A stretch of 64,000 nucleotides of DNA from Arthrobacter sp. SLBN-122 (GCF_006715165.1 NZ_VFMS01000001.1:124001-188000), one strand, 5' to 3'. Shown: positions 23,071-32,542, counted from the first letter of the stretch. The notes: generated by a model from the letters alone, not told the origin. Made by a program: numbers and translations.

Positions 23071-23880
23071 GTGAACTTTCCTGTGATGAATGACCTCGCT
23101 GTGTCCATGCTGGGCGGTGCGGGACCGGTGCAGCCAAAAATGGCTTCCTTCCTGCCCGATTGGCTGAACCCCCAGGTCTTCCTGGCCGATCCCGCGCTCG
23201 CTCCCTGGGTGGTTCTGCTGGTGTGCGGAATCGTCTTCGCCGAAACCGGGCTGCTGGTGGGGTTCTTCCTCCCCGGGGACTCCATGCTGTTCACCGCGGG
23301 CCTGCTGGTGGCCACGGACACCATCAAATTCAACATCTGGCTCCTGGCCCTGCTGATCGTGGTTTCGGCGATCATCGGCAACCAGACCGGCTACCTCATC
23401 GGTTCCAAGGCCGGCCCCGCAATTTTCAACAAGCCAAACTCGCGGCTCTTCAAACGTGAAAATGTCGAAAATGCGCATGCCTTCTTTGAAAAGCACGGTG
23501 GCAAGGCCCTGATCCTGGCCCGGTTTGTGCCCATCATCCGTACCTTTGTCCCCGTGATCGTTGGCGTTGCGCAGATGAGCAGGAAGAAGTTCTTCATCTA
23601 CAACGTCATCGGCGCCGCGCTGTGGGGCGGCGGCGTGACGCTGCTCGGTTACCTGCTGGGCGACAAGGTTCCGTGGGTCCGGGACAACCTGGACATCATC
23701 TTCATCGCCATCGTGCTGGTGTCGGTGATTCCCATCGGCATCGAGGTCCTGCGCGGCCTGTCCGCCAAGCGCCAGGCGCAGGCCTACGGCACCGATCCGG
23801 TTGATGAGTTCATCGAGGAACACGAGCCGGAAGAGGAGCAGAAGACTCCCCGCAACATCCGCGGCGGCCGCCCGGAGTAG
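23071..23880 (+). CDS. DedA-family membrane protein (VTT domain)
   Basis: 269 residues. The conserved DedA core is clear: VCGIVFAETGLLVGFFLPGDSMLF (about 50-73), VVSAIIGNQTGYLIGSKAG, FFEKHGGKALILARFVPIIRTFVPVIVGVAQM (with the F/Y-x-R-x-x-P signature) and NVIGAALWGGGVTLLGYLLG. DedA proteins are membrane transporters, several linked to lipid-carrier flipping and pH or drug tolerance. The charged tail (DEFIEEHEPEEEQK) is cytosolic. I chose the GTG at 23071 because TACCCT stands six bases upstream; an ATG at 23086 with GAGGGG 15 bases away is the alternative. Confidence 0.9.
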   Translation: MNFPVMNDLAVSMLGGAGPVQPKMASFLPDWLNPQVFLADPALAPWVVLLVCGIVFAETGLLVGFFLPGDSMLFTAGLLVATDTIKFNIWLLALLIVVSAIIGNQTGYLIGSKAGPAIFNKPNSRLFKRENVENAHAFFEKHGGKALILARFVPIIRTFVPVIVGVAQMSRKKFFIYNVIGAALWGGGVTLLGYLLGDKVPWVRDNLDIIFIAIVLVSVIPIGIEVLRGLSAKRQAQAYGTDPVDEFIEEHEPEEEQKTPRNIRGGRPE

Positions 23881-23905
23881 CAGCCGTCCCGCCACCACAT
23901 TGTGA

Positions 23906-23946
23906 AAAAGAAGGTGCCCACCCCGCCGGGGTGGACACCTTCTTTT
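23906..23946. terminator. Bidirectional hairpin terminator
   Basis: 18 base pairs with one mismatch. The inner arms CCACCCC/GGGGTGG enclose a 3-base GCC loop. A-rich and T-rich ends (AAAAAG ... CTTTTC) make it work on both strands, between the dedA-type gene and rdgB. Confidence 0.85.
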
Positions 23947-23972
23947 CGTTGGCTTGCCTCGCCGGCCGGCTC

Positions 23973-24632
23973 CTAGCCGGCTGCCTCCAGGGCTGCCACG
24001 ATCGACGGCAGCAGTGCCCGGAAGGCCTTGCCGCGGTGGCTGATGGCATTCTTTTCCTCGGCAGAGAGTTCGGCGCAGCTCCGGTCCTCGCCTGCCGGCT
24101 GCAGCACGGGATCGTAGCCAAACCCGCCTGTCCCCCGGGGTTCACGCAGGAGGATGCCCTCCAGCTGCCCGTACTCCACCACTTCGCGCCCCGGGCCTTC
24201 CGCGCCGGGCGGCATGGCCAGCGCGGCGGCGCAGACGAACGCGGCGCCGCGGTGCTCGTCCGGAACGTCGGAGAGCTGGTTCAGCAGCAGGTCCAGGTTG
24301 GCGGCGTCGTCCCCGTGGCGCCCTGCCCAGCGGGCGGAGAAGATCCCCGGAGCCCCGCCCATGACGTCCACGGCCAGCCCTGAGTCGTCGGCGATGGCCA
24401 CCAGTCCGGTGGCGCCGGCCACGGCGCGCGCCTTCAACAGCGAGTTCTCGGCGAACGTCACGCCGGTTTCTGCGACGTCCGGCGCACCTGCCGCCGCAGC
24501 GTCCACCACCTGGGTGTCGACGTCGAGCCCTGGTACCTGCCCGCGCAGCAGCTCACGGAGTTCGCGGAGTTTGCCTTTGTTGTGCGTGGCGAGCACCAGC
24601 CGTGGAGTGCTGCCCGCAGGGGTTCCGCTCAC
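23973..24632 (-). CDS. rdgB: XTP/dITP pyrophosphatase (HAM1/RdgB)
   Basis: 219 residues. It hydrolyses non-canonical purine triphosphates (XTP, dITP) to monophosphates, keeping them out of DNA. Signatures: [18 protein letters not shown] at the start, [46 protein letters not shown] and [13 protein letters not shown], with the C-terminal [18 protein letters not shown]. The GTG at 24632 overlaps the rph stop by four bases (GTGA), so it is coupled to RNase PH, a pairing common in bacteria. Confidence 0.95.
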   Translation of the reverse strand: MSGTPAGSTPRLVLATHNKGKLRELRELLRGQVPGLDVDTQVVDAAAAGAPDVAETGVTFAENSLLKARAVAGATGLVAIADDSGLAVDVMGGAPGIFSARWAGRHGDDAANLDLLLNQLSDVPDEHRGAAFVCAAALAMPPGAEGPGREVVEYGQLEGILLREPRGTGGFGYDPVLQPAGEDRSCAELSAEEKNAISHRGKAFRALLPSIVAALEAAG

Positions 24633-25387
24633 AGGGATTCCGCGAGGGTTTCGCGCTGGATGGCGGCGAGCTGGGCCGTTCCCAGCAGGGCCAGGTCGAG
24701 GAGCTGGTCCAGTTCCGCCCGGTCGAAGGGAGCGCCCTCCGCGGTGCCCTGCACCTCCACGAACTTGCCGGATCCGGTAACCACCACATTCATGTCGGTC
24801 TCGGCGCGCACATCCTCCACGTAGGGCAGGTCCAGCATGGGAACGCCGTCGATGATCCCCACGGAGACGGCGGCAATGGTGTCCACGAGCGGCTCGGCCG
24901 TGCGGGCAATCAGCTTGTTGTCCCGGGCAAACCGGATGGAGTCGGCAAGCGCCACATACGCTCCCGTAATGGCCGCCGTACGGGTGCCGCCGTCGGCCTG
25001 GAGGACGTCGCAGTCCAGGACGATGGTGTTCTCCCCCAAGGCCTTGGTGTCGATAATGGAGCGCAGCGAACGACCGATCAGACGCGAAATCTCGTGGGTG
25101 CGGCCGCCGATCTTTCCCTTGACGGATTCGCGGTCGGACCTGGTGTTGGTGGCGCGCGGCAGCATGGCGTATTCCGCCGTGACCCAGCCGCGGCCCTCGC
25201 CCTTCAGCCAGCGCGGGACACCGGGGGTCAGCGAGGCCGTGCACAGCACCCGGGTGTTGCCGAACTCGATGAGTGCCGATCCCTCAGCCTGGTTGGACCA
25301 TCCGCGGGTGATGCTGATGGGCCGGAGCTGGTCGGGGGCACGGCCGTCGGCGCGCACAATGGGCACTGCAGTTGCTTCAGATGTCAT
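24629..25387 (-). CDS. rph: Ribonuclease PH
   Basis: 252 residues. A phosphorolytic 3'-5' exoribonuclease that trims tRNA 3' ends. Family blocks are complete: [65 protein letters not shown] (the basic phosphate/RNA-binding part), [24 protein letters not shown] and [31 protein letters not shown] hexamer six bases before the ATG gives rph-rdgB its own promoter apart from the upstream MBL gene. Confidence 0.95.
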   Translation of the reverse strand: MTSEATAVPIVRADGRAPDQLRPISITRGWSNQAEGSALIEFGNTRVLCTASLTPGVPRWLKGEGRGWVTAEYAMLPRATNTRSDRESVKGKIGGRTHEISRLIGRSLRSIIDTKALGENTIVLDCDVLQADGGTRTAAITGAYVALADSIRFARDNKLIARTAEPLVDTIAAVSVGIIDGVPMLDLPYVEDVRAETDMNVVVTGSGKFVEVQGTAEGAPFDRAELDQLLDLALLGTAQLAAIQRETLAESL

Positions 25388-25393
25388 GCCCCC

Positions 25394-25399
25394 AGCTTA
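25394..25399 (-). promoter_or_regulatory. -10 hexamer of leaderless rph-rdgB mRNA
   Basis: TAAGCT, then GGGGGC, then ATG at 25387 on the minus strand. Confidence 0.5.
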
Positions 25400-25415
25400 T
25401 CGAGTGCCGGCGCGG

Positions 25416-26213
25416 CTAGATGGTGTAGTGCACGCCTGCCACGGCAACGGCCACGTCGCCGGGGAACACAGGACGGGCTTCGGCCATGACGGTGGTCTGG
25501 GAGGTCCATACCGGGATGTGGGTCAGCAGGAGCCGCCGCGCACCGGCCGCCGCTGCAGCCTCCCCCGCCCGTTTGCCGGTCAGGTGGACATCCTTGATCT
25601 CGGCGTCACGGCCTTCTTCGAAGGCTGCCTCGCACAGGAACAGGTCCGCATCCTTGGCGGCTTCCTCAAGCCCTGCGCAGGAATCCGTGTCGCCGGAATA
25701 GGTCAGGACCCGGGACACCGGTGTGCCGTCCCTGCCGGGCTCCACCACCTCCACCCGCAGGGCGTACGCCTCCTCGATGGGATGGTTGACGGCGAAGGGG
25801 GTCACGGTGAAGGGGCCAACGGTCACGGGTTCGCGTTCGGTCCAGTTGGTGAAGTCGAATTCCTCATGCATGCCGGGGTCCAGGTCCAGCCCGTAAGCGG
25901 TTGCCATCCTGTCGGCTGTGGCGGCGGGCCCCCACACGGGAATCCGGCCGCGGTCCCAGCCGCCGGGCTTCCAGCGGATGGCCACATGCAGCCCGCACAG
26001 GTCCATGCAGTGGTCCGGGTGCAGGTGGGTGAGGAAGATCGCGTCGATGTCCTCCAGGTCGGTGTAGCGCTGGATGGCTCCCAGCGCACCGCTGCCGAGG
26101 TCCATCACCACCTTCCACGTCCGTTCACCGTCCGTGGCGGTCAGGAGGTAGCACGACGCCGGGGAGCCCGGCCCGGGGAACGAGCCCGTGCATCCCACGA
26201 TGGTCAGCTTCAC
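25416..26213 (-). CDS. MBL-fold metallohydrolase, RNase Z-like
   Basis: 265 residues. Metallo-beta-lactamase fold with [14 protein letters not shown] (HxHxDH motif near residue 61-66), a later metal Asp in [17 protein letters not shown], and a distal His in [11 protein letters not shown]. These are the ligand positions of the RNase Z / ElaC-like branch, and the gene lies between murI and rph. It lacks an obvious flexible arm, so tRNA 3' processing is plausible but not shown; phosphodiesterase activity is the alternative. The ATG overlaps the murI stop by four bases (ATGA). Confidence 0.85.
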   Translation of the reverse strand: MKLTIVGCTGSFPGPGSPASCYLLTATDGERTWKVVMDLGSGALGAIQRYTDLEDIDAIFLTHLHPDHCMDLCGLHVAIRWKPGGWDRGRIPVWGPAATADRMATAYGLDLDPGMHEEFDFTNWTEREPVTVGPFTVTPFAVNHPIEEAYALRVEVVEPGRDGTPVSRVLTYSGDTDSCAGLEEAAKDADLFLCEAAFEEGRDAEIKDVHLTGKRAGEAAAAAGARRLLLTHIPVWTSQTTVMAEARPVFPGDVAVAVAGVHYTI

Positions 26214-27283
26214 AGGGCGGTCCCTCCGGCTCGGTGGGCACCGGCCAGTCCGCCGCCAACGAAGTTGGAGATCCGGGGGCGGTCGCGCGCACTCTGCGCA
26301 GCGGCGATCATCTCCGGGGTGATCCGCGCCAGGCTGCCTGTGGGGTACTGCGCGGCCACATGGTCCACGTGGCGGACGGACAGCACCTCAGGGCCCAGGA
26401 AGCGCCGGGCCAGCGCCTCGAACTGTCCGGCGTCGCCGGTGGCCACGAAGTGGTGCTCGGGCGGGGTTTGGGAGGTTCGCTGCAGGTTGTGGGTGGCCAG
26501 GGCGCGGTACACGTCCTTGGCGGTTTCCTCGGCACTGGAGACCAGCGTGACGTCCGCGCCCATGACGTAGGAGATCACGCCCGTCAGCAGCGGGTAGTGC
26601 GTGCAGCCCAGGACCACGGTGTCCACACCGGCGGTCTTCAGCGGCGCAAGGTATTCCTCCGCCACGGCGAGCAGCGCCGGGCCCGTGGTGATTCCGGCCT
26701 CAACGTAGCTGACGAACTCCGGGCAGGCCACGGAGGTGATCTCCAGGTCAGGCGCGGCGGCGAAGGTGTCCTCGTACGCGCGTGAACCAACGGTGGCGGA
26801 CGTGCCGATGACGCCCACCCGTCCGCTTCGGGTGGCGGCAACGGCGCGCCGCACGGCGGGCTGGATGACCTCAATGACCGGGATGCCGTACTTGGCGGTG
26901 TAGCGCTCGCGGGCATCCCGGAGGACAGCCGCCGACGCCGAATTGCAGGCGATGGTGAGCAGCTTAACGCCGGAGTCCACGAGTTCGTCCATGACGCCCA
27001 GGGCGTTGGCCCGCACCTCCGCGATGGGGAGCGGCCCGTAGGGCCCGTGGGCGGTGTCCCCCACGTAGAGGATTGACTCATTGGGCAACTGGTCGATGAT
27101 GGAGCGGGCCACGGTGAGCCCGCCGACACCGGAATCGAACACACCGATGGGACGGGTTTCCGGGGCAGCGTCCGGAAACCCGCTGCCGGGGTCCGTGTCC
27201 TGCGCTTCCGCCGGTGGTTCCATGCTCGGGGCTGTAGTCATGATTATTCGAGGATAGGTGTTCCCGGAAGCGTCAGCCATCAT
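26210..27283 (-). CDS. murI: Glutamate racemase
   Basis: 357 residues, longer than the usual 260-280 because of about 45 extra N-terminal residues before [18 protein letters not shown] and a tail after the core. It makes D-glutamate for peptidoglycan. The two catalytic Cys are in [14 protein letters not shown] and [11 protein letters not shown], and [11 protein letters not shown] is present. The ATG at 27283 has AGGA six bases upstream; an ATG at 27241 lacks an SD but would remove 14 residues of the extension. It precedes the MBL gene. Confidence 0.95.
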   Translation of the reverse strand: MMADASGNTYPRIIMTTAPSMEPPAEAQDTDPGSGFPDAAPETRPIGVFDSGVGGLTVARSIIDQLPNESILYVGDTAHGPYGPLPIAEVRANALGVMDELVDSGVKLLTIACNSASAAVLRDARERYTAKYGIPVIEVIQPAVRRAVAATRSGRVGVIGTSATVGSRAYEDTFAAAPDLEITSVACPEFVSYVEAGITTGPALLAVAEEYLAPLKTAGVDTVVLGCTHYPLLTGVISYVMGADVTLVSSAEETAKDVYRALATHNLQRTSQTPPEHHFVATGDAGQFEALARRFLGPEVLSVRHVDHVAAQYPTGSLARITPEMIAAAQSARDRPRISNFVGGGLAGAHRAGGTAL

Positions 27284-27346
27284 CTTGTGTCCTGCGACTC
27301 ATGTCGTCTGCGTCACAGCGGACGGCCTCCCCCTGGCCGCCGTGGC

Positions 27347-27913
27347 TCACCGGCGGGATTCCATGGACTGCAGCATGGCCTGGACCAGGGACTCCTGAAG
27401 CCAGGTGGTGAAGTTGTACACGAGTGCCAGGTAGCTCTCCACGTCCTCGGCCTGGGACCAGTCCTGCATGCGGTGGACGTGCTCGGCGTCCGCCTCGTCC
27501 CGGATGTCCAGCCGCTCCGCCAGGACCAGCCGCACATCGTTCAGCGCCATGGACCAGTGCTGCGCCCCCTCCGGCGTCAGGACGATCTCGTCCCTGTCCA
27601 GGTCCAGCGCCGCGGCGCGCAGGGCCCCGATCTTTGTTTCCCGGAGAGAACGCTCGGTGAGCTGGCGGAACTCAAGGGACGCGCCGCCGTCGTCCTTCAC
27701 CACGTTGGGGAGCAGCCGCTTTACCGCACGGTCCGTGGGTTCGGCCACGTCCATGTCCAGGCCGATCAGCGCTGCCAGCGGGTCCTGACCGGTGCGGTCC
27801 TCGGGCTCAAGCATGGAGATGACGTCGTCGATCAGGCTGCGCAGCAGGTCCCGTTCAGCCGGTTCAAGGTAGCCGGTGATGCCTTTGAGCCCGTATTTAA
27901 ATGCCTTAGCCAC
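27347..27913 (-). CDS. DUF2017 family protein
   Basis: 188 residues with no signal or membrane segment. Family features are the N-terminal YLEPAERDLLRSLIDDVISML, the DPLAALIGLD stretch and the C-terminal LVYNFTTWLQESLVQAMLQSME. DUF2017 genes nearly always follow clpS in Actinobacteria, which suggests a link with Clp-dependent protein turnover, but no activity is known. The GTG start lies inside the end of clpS (8-nt overlap, GTGGCTAA), with AAGGGAAAAC before it. Confidence 0.85.
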   Translation of the reverse strand: MAKAFKYGLKGITGYLEPAERDLLRSLIDDVISMLEPEDRTGQDPLAALIGLDMDVAEPTDRAVKRLLPNVVKDDGGASLEFRQLTERSLRETKIGALRAAALDLDRDEIVLTPEGAQHWSMALNDVRLVLAERLDIRDEADAEHVHRMQDWSQAEDVESYLALVYNFTTWLQESLVQAMLQSMESRR

Positions 27914-28289
27914 GTTTTCCCTTACCCTGGCGCGGACCGCCGGACTTGCCTGATGCGCCGCCGTTGCCGCCGCTGGCCTTTTCCACCGTGGCCCACAGGC
28001 CGAACCCGTGCATGGCCACGGCGTGGCGCTCCACCTGCTCCTTGCTGCCCGAGGCGACGATGGAGCGGCCCTTCTTGTGGACCTCCATCATCAATTTGTT
28101 GGCTTTCGTCTCGGAGTAGCCAAAGTAGCTTTGGAACACGAAGCTGACGTAGCTCATCAGATTGACGGGATCGTTCCAGATCACCAGGTTCCAGGGGATG
28201 TCCGGCGCGGTCAGGGAGTCGGTGGACTCTGCCGTGCCGGTCCGGGTGCCCTCCTGTGTACCAGTGCCGGGCGCAACGCTTATGGTCAT
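27906..28289 (-). CDS. clpS: ATP-dependent Clp protease adaptor ClpS
   Basis: 127 residues. ClpS hands N-degron substrates to the ClpA/ClpC unfoldase. The core (about 32-105) has PWNLVIWNDPVNLMSYVSFVFQ, then ANKLMMEVHKKGRSIVASGSKEQVERHAVAMHGFGLWATVE, including the His-Lys-Lys and N-degron pocket residues. The N-terminal tail (Gly/Thr-rich) and the C-terminal Gly/Lys-rich tail are low complexity. A TAGAAT hexamer six bases before the ATG indicates a leaderless mRNA. It starts the clpS-DUF2017 pair, divergent from pncB. Confidence 0.95.
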   Translation of the reverse strand: MTISVAPGTGTQEGTRTGTAESTDSLTAPDIPWNLVIWNDPVNLMSYVSFVFQSYFGYSETKANKLMMEVHKKGRSIVASGSKEQVERHAVAMHGFGLWATVEKASGGNGGASGKSGGPRQGKGKRG

Positions 28290-28295
28290 CTGTCC

Positions 28296-28301
28296 ATTCT
28301 A
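28296..28301 (-). promoter_or_regulatory. -10 hexamer of leaderless clpS mRNA
   Basis: TAGAAT, then GGACAG, then ATG at 28289 on the minus strand. The -35 area falls in the first copy of the 59-bp repeat. Confidence 0.5.
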
Positions 28302-28311
28302 TGTTGGGGTT

Positions 28312-28429
28312 GGGCCCACGCCGGCGAGGGCCCCACGGCGAAGCGAAGCGAGACGAGGGAGCCGGTGGGTGGGCCCACGCCGGCGAGGGCCCCACGGCGA
28401 AGCGAAGCGAGACGAGGGAGCCGGTGGGG
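28312..28429. repeat. 59-bp tandem repeat, two copies
   Basis: Copies at 28312-28370 and 28371-28429 differ only at the last base. The unit starts GGGCCCACGCCGGCGAGGG and contains GAAGCGAAGCGAGACGAGGG and AGCCGGTGGG. It fills nearly the whole space between the divergent clpS and pncB promoters. Its AAGCGA...AGCCGG part recalls the flank of the palindromic element in nadB. Confidence 0.85.
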
Positions 28430-28431
28430 AC

Positions 28432-28437
28432 TAGAGT
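28432..28437 (+). promoter_or_regulatory. -10 hexamer of leaderless pncBA mRNA
   Basis: TAGAGT, then GACTTTC, then GTG at 28445. The -35 area falls in the second copy of the 59-bp repeat. Confidence 0.45.
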
Positions 28438-28444
28438 GACTTTC

Positions 28445-29773
28445 GTGAGCACCTCAGCCGGCTGGGACCATCCCCGCACGTCCTTTTACACCGACCACTA
28501 CGAGCTGACCATGCTGCAGGCGTCCCTCCATTCCGGGGCCGCGCACCGCAGGTCCGTGTTCGAGGCGTTCGCGCGGCGGCTGCCCGACGGCCGGCGCTAC
28601 GGCATCGTAGCCGGAACCGGACGGCTCCTGGAAGGCATCGCGCAGTTCCGCTTCGGCGACGCCGAACTGGAGTTCCTGGAGCGGACCCGGGTGGTCAACC
28701 GGGAGACGCTGGAGTACCTGGCCAACTACAAATTCTCGGGCGACATCTGGGGCTATGCCGAGGGCGAGGCGTACTTCCCCAACTCCCCCATCCTGATCGT
28801 CGAGGCCTCCTTCGCCGAAGCCTGCATGCTGGAGACCTACCTGCTGTCCGTACTTAACCACGACACCGCCATTGCCTCCGCCGCTTCCCGGATGGTCAGT
28901 GCCGCCGGTGGCCGGCCCTGTATCGAGATGGGTTCCCGGCGCACCCATGAGGAAGCCGCCACGGCATCAGCCCGCGCGGCCATCATTGCCGGTTTTGACA
29001 GCACGTCGAACCTTGAAGCAGGCATCCGCTACGGCGTGAAGACCGTGGGCACCGCAGCCCACTCGTTCACGCTGCTCCATGACACCGAGCGGGAAGCCTT
29101 CGAGGCCCAGATTGCCTCGCTGGGCGAGGGCACGTCGCTGCTGGTGGATACGTACGACGTCGAAAAGGCAGTCCGCACGGCAGTGGACCTGGCAGGGCCC
29201 CGCCTGGGCGCCGTCCGGCTGGACTCCGGCGACCTGGTGGCCCAGGCGCAGTGGGTGCGCAGGCTGCTGGACGACCTCGGCAACGAACACACCAAGATCG
29301 TGGTGACCTCGGACCTGGACGAGTACGCCATCGCCGCCCTGCAGTCGGCGCCGGTGGACTCCTACGGCGTGGGAACGTCCCTGGTAACCGGTTCCGGAGC
29401 TCCCACCGCCAGCATGGTCTACAAGCTGGTCAGCCGCGCCGGCGACGACGGCAACTTCGTGTCCGTGGCCAAGGCGGCCAAGAACAAGGCCAGCGTGGGC
29501 GGGCGCAAGTACGCGCTGCGGAAGCTGGACGAACGGGGCACCGCCACCGCGGAGGTGGTGGGCGTGGGACACCGGCCGGAGGACGACGGCAATGACCGCC
29601 CACTGCTGCAGCAGTTCATGAAGAACGGCGAGCTGCTGCCGGGCTGGACCGGCTACGACGGCGTGCTCCGCGCACGGCAGCGCCACGCCGACTCCATGGC
29701 CGAGCTGCCGTCCGTGGTCAACCGCCTGCAGCGGGGCGAGGCCGCCATCCCCACTGTCTACGAGGAAAACTGA
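28445..29773 (+). CDS. pncB: Nicotinate phosphoribosyltransferase
   Basis: 442 residues. It makes nicotinate mononucleotide from nicotinate and PRPP, feeding NAD salvage. Signatures: TSFYTDHYELTMLQASL near the N-terminus, EMGSRRTHEEAATASARAAIIAGFDSTSN in the middle, then GTAAHSFTLLHDTEREAF, DTYDVEKAVRTAV, AVRLDSGDLVAQAQWVRRLLDD and VTSDLDEYAI. The GTG at 28445 was chosen for its leaderless spacing; a GTG at 28436 three codons upstream is possible. pncA follows after 11 bases, so the two form an operon. Confidence 0.95.
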   Translation: MSTSAGWDHPRTSFYTDHYELTMLQASLHSGAAHRRSVFEAFARRLPDGRRYGIVAGTGRLLEGIAQFRFGDAELEFLERTRVVNRETLEYLANYKFSGDIWGYAEGEAYFPNSPILIVEASFAEACMLETYLLSVLNHDTAIASAASRMVSAAGGRPCIEMGSRRTHEEAATASARAAIIAGFDSTSNLEAGIRYGVKTVGTAAHSFTLLHDTEREAFEAQIASLGEGTSLLVDTYDVEKAVRTAVDLAGPRLGAVRLDSGDLVAQAQWVRRLLDDLGNEHTKIVVTSDLDEYAIAALQSAPVDSYGVGTSLVTGSGAPTASMVYKLVSRAGDDGNFVSVAKAAKNKASVGGRKYALRKLDERGTATAEVVGVGHRPEDDGNDRPLLQQFMKNGELLPGWTGYDGVLRARQRHADSMAELPSVVNRLQRGEAAIPTVYEEN

Positions 29774-29784
29774 AGGAGCACTTG

Positions 29785-30417
29785 ATGTCCCGCGCTTTGA
29801 TCATCGTGGACGTGCAGAATGATTTCTGCGAGGGCGGCTCGCTCGCCGTTCCCGGCGGCGCGGCCGTGGCAGGGGCCATCAGCGAGTACCTGGATGCCCA
29901 CAACAGCGAATACGACTACGTGGTTGCCACCCAGGACTGGCACGTGGACCCCGGCAGCCACTTCTCGGACACCCCTGATTTCAAGGAGAGCTGGCCGCCG
30001 CACTGCGTGGCCGGCACCCGCGGAGCCGATCTTCACCCGGATCTGGACACGGAGTACATCGATGCCTACTTCCGGAAGGGCCAGTTCGCCGCCGCCTACT
30101 CAGGCTTTGAGGGACTGCTGGCCCCGGAGGACGCCGTTCCCACCGGGGAACGCCAGGCCGGCGGACTGGCCGGCGCCAGGGAGTCGCTGGAGCCCGATGA
30201 GGGCGCCATCGGCCTCGATGACTGGCTGCAGAGCCACGACGTGGAGGACGTGGTGGTGGTGGGCATCGCCACCGACTACTGCGTAAAGGCCACCGCGCTT
30301 GACGCCGTCCAGGCCGGCTACGGCGTCACAGTGGTACGGTCGCTGACCGCCGGCATCGCCGAGGACCTCGAAGACACGGTGGCCGAACTGGAACTCGGCG
30401 GGGCCGACATCGCCTGA
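29785..30417 (+). CDS. pncA: Nicotinamidase (isochorismatase family)
   Basis: 210 residues. It turns nicotinamide to nicotinate for PncB. The catalytic triad is visible: Asp9 (IIVDVQNDF), Lys98 (AYFRKGQF) and Cys166 (GIATDYCVKAT). The metal-site residues Asp51, His53 and His59 are in ATQDWHVDPGSHF. Residues 110-140 are an extra Gly/Ala/Glu-rich loop. AAGGAG stands seven bases before the ATG. The gene is the second of the pncBA operon, and ends four bases before the convergent helicase gene. Confidence 0.92.
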   Translation: MSRALIIVDVQNDFCEGGSLAVPGGAAVAGAISEYLDAHNSEYDYVVATQDWHVDPGSHFSDTPDFKESWPPHCVAGTRGADLHPDLDTEYIDAYFRKGQFAAAYSGFEGLLAPEDAVPTGERQAGGLAGARESLEPDEGAIGLDDWLQSHDVEDVVVVGIATDYCVKATALDAVQAGYGVTVVRSLTAGIAEDLEDTVAELELGGADIA

Positions 30418-30421
30418 GCCG

Positions 30422-32203
30422 CTACTTGCGGCCCACGAACCAGTCCTGGAGCTTGCGCAGCCGCGACTTCAGCTGCTCCTCGTTGGCCTGCGCCACGGGG
30501 GGACCGCCGCAGACCGTGCGCAGCTTGGTGTGCACCACGCCGTGCGGAGTCCCGGTCCGGGCAGCCCAGGCAGCGACGTTCTTGGCCAGTTCATTGCGCA
30601 GGTCCATCAGCATCCGGTGGTCAGGAACGGCCGGGGCCTGGCTTTCGGCTGCAGCGGGCGATTTCCGGTTCTTCCGGTTCAGCTGCTCATGCTGGCGCTG
30701 GCGCAGCAGCGTCCCCACCTGCTCCGCGTCCAGCAGGCCGGGGATCCCCAGGAAGTCCAGCTCGTCGTCGGACCCCACTTCGCCGCCGGTGCCAAACTCG
30801 CCGCCGTCGAACAGGACCCGGTCAAAGGACGCCTGCGAGTCCAGCGCCTCGAACTTGCCCTTGGTCAGGCTGTCGGAGGCCTTTTCCTCGCGGTTGGCCT
30901 CCTCCATGAGCGAGTCTTCGGGGTTGAACAGCCCGTCCCCGTCCTCCTTCTCCGGCCGGTCCAGGGCGTGGTCGCGTTCCATTTCCATGGAGTTGGCCAG
31001 CGCCATCAGCTGCGGCACCGAGGGCAGGAAGACCGACGCCGTCTCTCCCCTTTTACGGGCACGCACGAAGCGGCCCACGGCCTGGGCGAAGAACAGCGGC
31101 GTGGAGGTTGAGGTGGCGTAGACGCCGACGGAAAGGCGCGGAACGTCAACGCCTTCGGACACCATGCGCACGGCCACCATCCAGCGCTTCTCGCCGGCGG
31201 AGAATTCCTCGATCTTGCTGGAGGCCTTGGCGTCATCGGACAGGATGACAGTTGGCGACTCCCCGGTGATCCTCTTCAACTGCCCCGCGTAGGCGCGGGC
31301 GTCCTCGTGGTCGGTGGCGATGACCAGGCCGCCGGCGTCCGGGACGGTGCGCCGGACCTCGCTGAGCCTTTTGTCCGCCCCGGCCAGGACCGCTGGGATC
31401 CACTCCCCTGCCGGGTTCAGCGCCGTCCGCCAGGCGTGGCTGGTGATGTCCTTGGTCACCGCTGCCTCACCGAGGGACGCCGCCATTTCCTCGCCCGCGC
31501 TGGTCCGCCAGCGCATCTGGCCGGAGTAGGCCATGAACATCACGGGCCGGACCACATGGTCGCGGAGGGCGTTGCCGTAGCCGTAGGTGTAGTCGGCCTT
31601 GGAGCGGCGGATGCCGTCCCGGTCCTCGGCGTATTCGACGAACGGGATGGGCGAGGTGTCGGACCGGAACGGGGTACCGGTCAGGGACAACCGGCGCACG
31701 GCGGGATCGAACGCCTCGCGCAGGCCGTCGCCCCAGGACAGGGCTTCGCCGCCGTGGTGGATTTCGTCCAGGATCACCAGGGTCCGGGCCGCTTCAGTCT
31801 TGGCCCGGTGCAGCAGCGGCTTGCTGGCCACCTGCGCATAAGTGACGGCGACGCCGATGAAGCCGCGGCCGTGCTGGCCGTCGGAGTTCTTGAAGTTGGG
31901 GTCGATGGCGATCCCCACTTTGGCGGCAGCATCCGCCCACTGGCGCTTCAGGTGGTCAGTGGGCGCCACGATGGTCACCCGGTTCACGGCACCGGAGTCG
32001 ATGAGCGTGGAGGCGATCCGCAGCGCGAAGGTGGTTTTACCGGCACCCGGGGTTGCCACCGCAAGGAAGTCCCGCGGACTGCTCTTCAGGTAGAGGTCCA
32101 GGGCTTCCTGCTGCCAGGCACGGAGTTTCGGGGCGGTTCCCCAGGCTGCGCGTTCCGGATAGGCCGGAGGCAGGGTGGGGCCGCCAAAGAGCGTCTCCGT
32201 CAC
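30422..32203 (-). CDS. DEAD/DEAH-box helicase
   Basis: 593 residues of superfamily 2. Motif I is ATPGAGKTTFALRIA near residue 53, motif II LVILDEIHHGG (DEIH box) near 145, motif III LSLTGTPFRS, and the C-terminal lobe has IATDHEDARAYAGQL, MVSEGVDVPRLSVGVYAT and QAVGRFVRARKRGE (motif VI). From about residue 410 comes a charged region and a weakly conserved tail. Such helicases sit near DUF3039 genes in related genomes. The role is likely DNA or RNA remodelling; the substrate is unknown. The GTG start overlaps the DUF3039 stop by one base (TAGTG). Confidence 0.85.
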   Translation of the reverse strand: MTETLFGGPTLPPAYPERAAWGTAPKLRAWQQEALDLYLKSSPRDFLAVATPGAGKTTFALRIASTLIDSGAVNRVTIVAPTDHLKRQWADAAAKVGIAIDPNFKNSDGQHGRGFIGVAVTYAQVASKPLLHRAKTEAARTLVILDEIHHGGEALSWGDGLREAFDPAVRRLSLTGTPFRSDTSPIPFVEYAEDRDGIRRSKADYTYGYGNALRDHVVRPVMFMAYSGQMRWRTSAGEEMAASLGEAAVTKDITSHAWRTALNPAGEWIPAVLAGADKRLSEVRRTVPDAGGLVIATDHEDARAYAGQLKRITGESPTVILSDDAKASSKIEEFSAGEKRWMVAVRMVSEGVDVPRLSVGVYATSTSTPLFFAQAVGRFVRARKRGETASVFLPSVPQLMALANSMEMERDHALDRPEKEDGDGLFNPEDSLMEEANREEKASDSLTKGKFEALDSQASFDRVLFDGGEFGTGGEVGSDDELDFLGIPGLLDAEQVGTLLRQRQHEQLNRKNRKSPAAAESQAPAVPDHRMLMDLRNELAKNVAAWAARTGTPHGVVHTKLRTVCGGPPVAQANEEQLKSRLRKLQDWFVGRK

Positions 32204-32535
32204 TACTTGTTGCTGCCCGAGTCCCCTCCGGGACCCTTGCCGCCGTCATTGCCCGGCCGGAGGCCTTCGTAGACCTCCTTGCACATGGGGCAAACCGGGA
32301 ACTTCTGCGGGTCCCGGCCCGGCGTCCAGACCTTGCCGCAGAGGGCGATGACGGGCTCCCCGGTCAGCGCGGACTCCATGATCTTTTCCTTCCGCACATA
32401 GTGCGAAAAGCGCTCCCGGTCCCCGGGTTCCACTTCCTGGCGCAGTTCCTCGCGCTCAATGGTGGCCGTGGACGATCCAGCCCCGGAAAGCTCGCGCATC
32501 GGGTCGTTGTCGAGAGGGTCCGTCATGCTAGTCAT
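32203..32535 (-). CDS. DUF3039 family protein
   Basis: 110 residues. The core REELRQEVEPGDRERFSHYVRKEKIMESALTGEPVIALCGKVWTP (shown in parts) and FPVCPMCKEVYEGL has one Cys in ALCGKVW and a CPMC pair, a probable zinc ribbon. Actinobacteria-specific and of unknown function. I chose the ATG at 32535 because TAAGAT lies seven bases before it; ATGs at 32544 and 32526 are alternatives. The gene is followed directly by the helicase, so the pair forms an operon. Confidence 0.85.
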   Translation of the reverse strand: MTSMTDPLDNDPMRELSGAGSSTATIEREELRQEVEPGDRERFSHYVRKEKIMESALTGEPVIALCGKVWTPGRDPQKFPVCPMCKEVYEGLRPGNDGGKGPGGDSGSNK

Positions 32536-32542
32536 GGCATTC

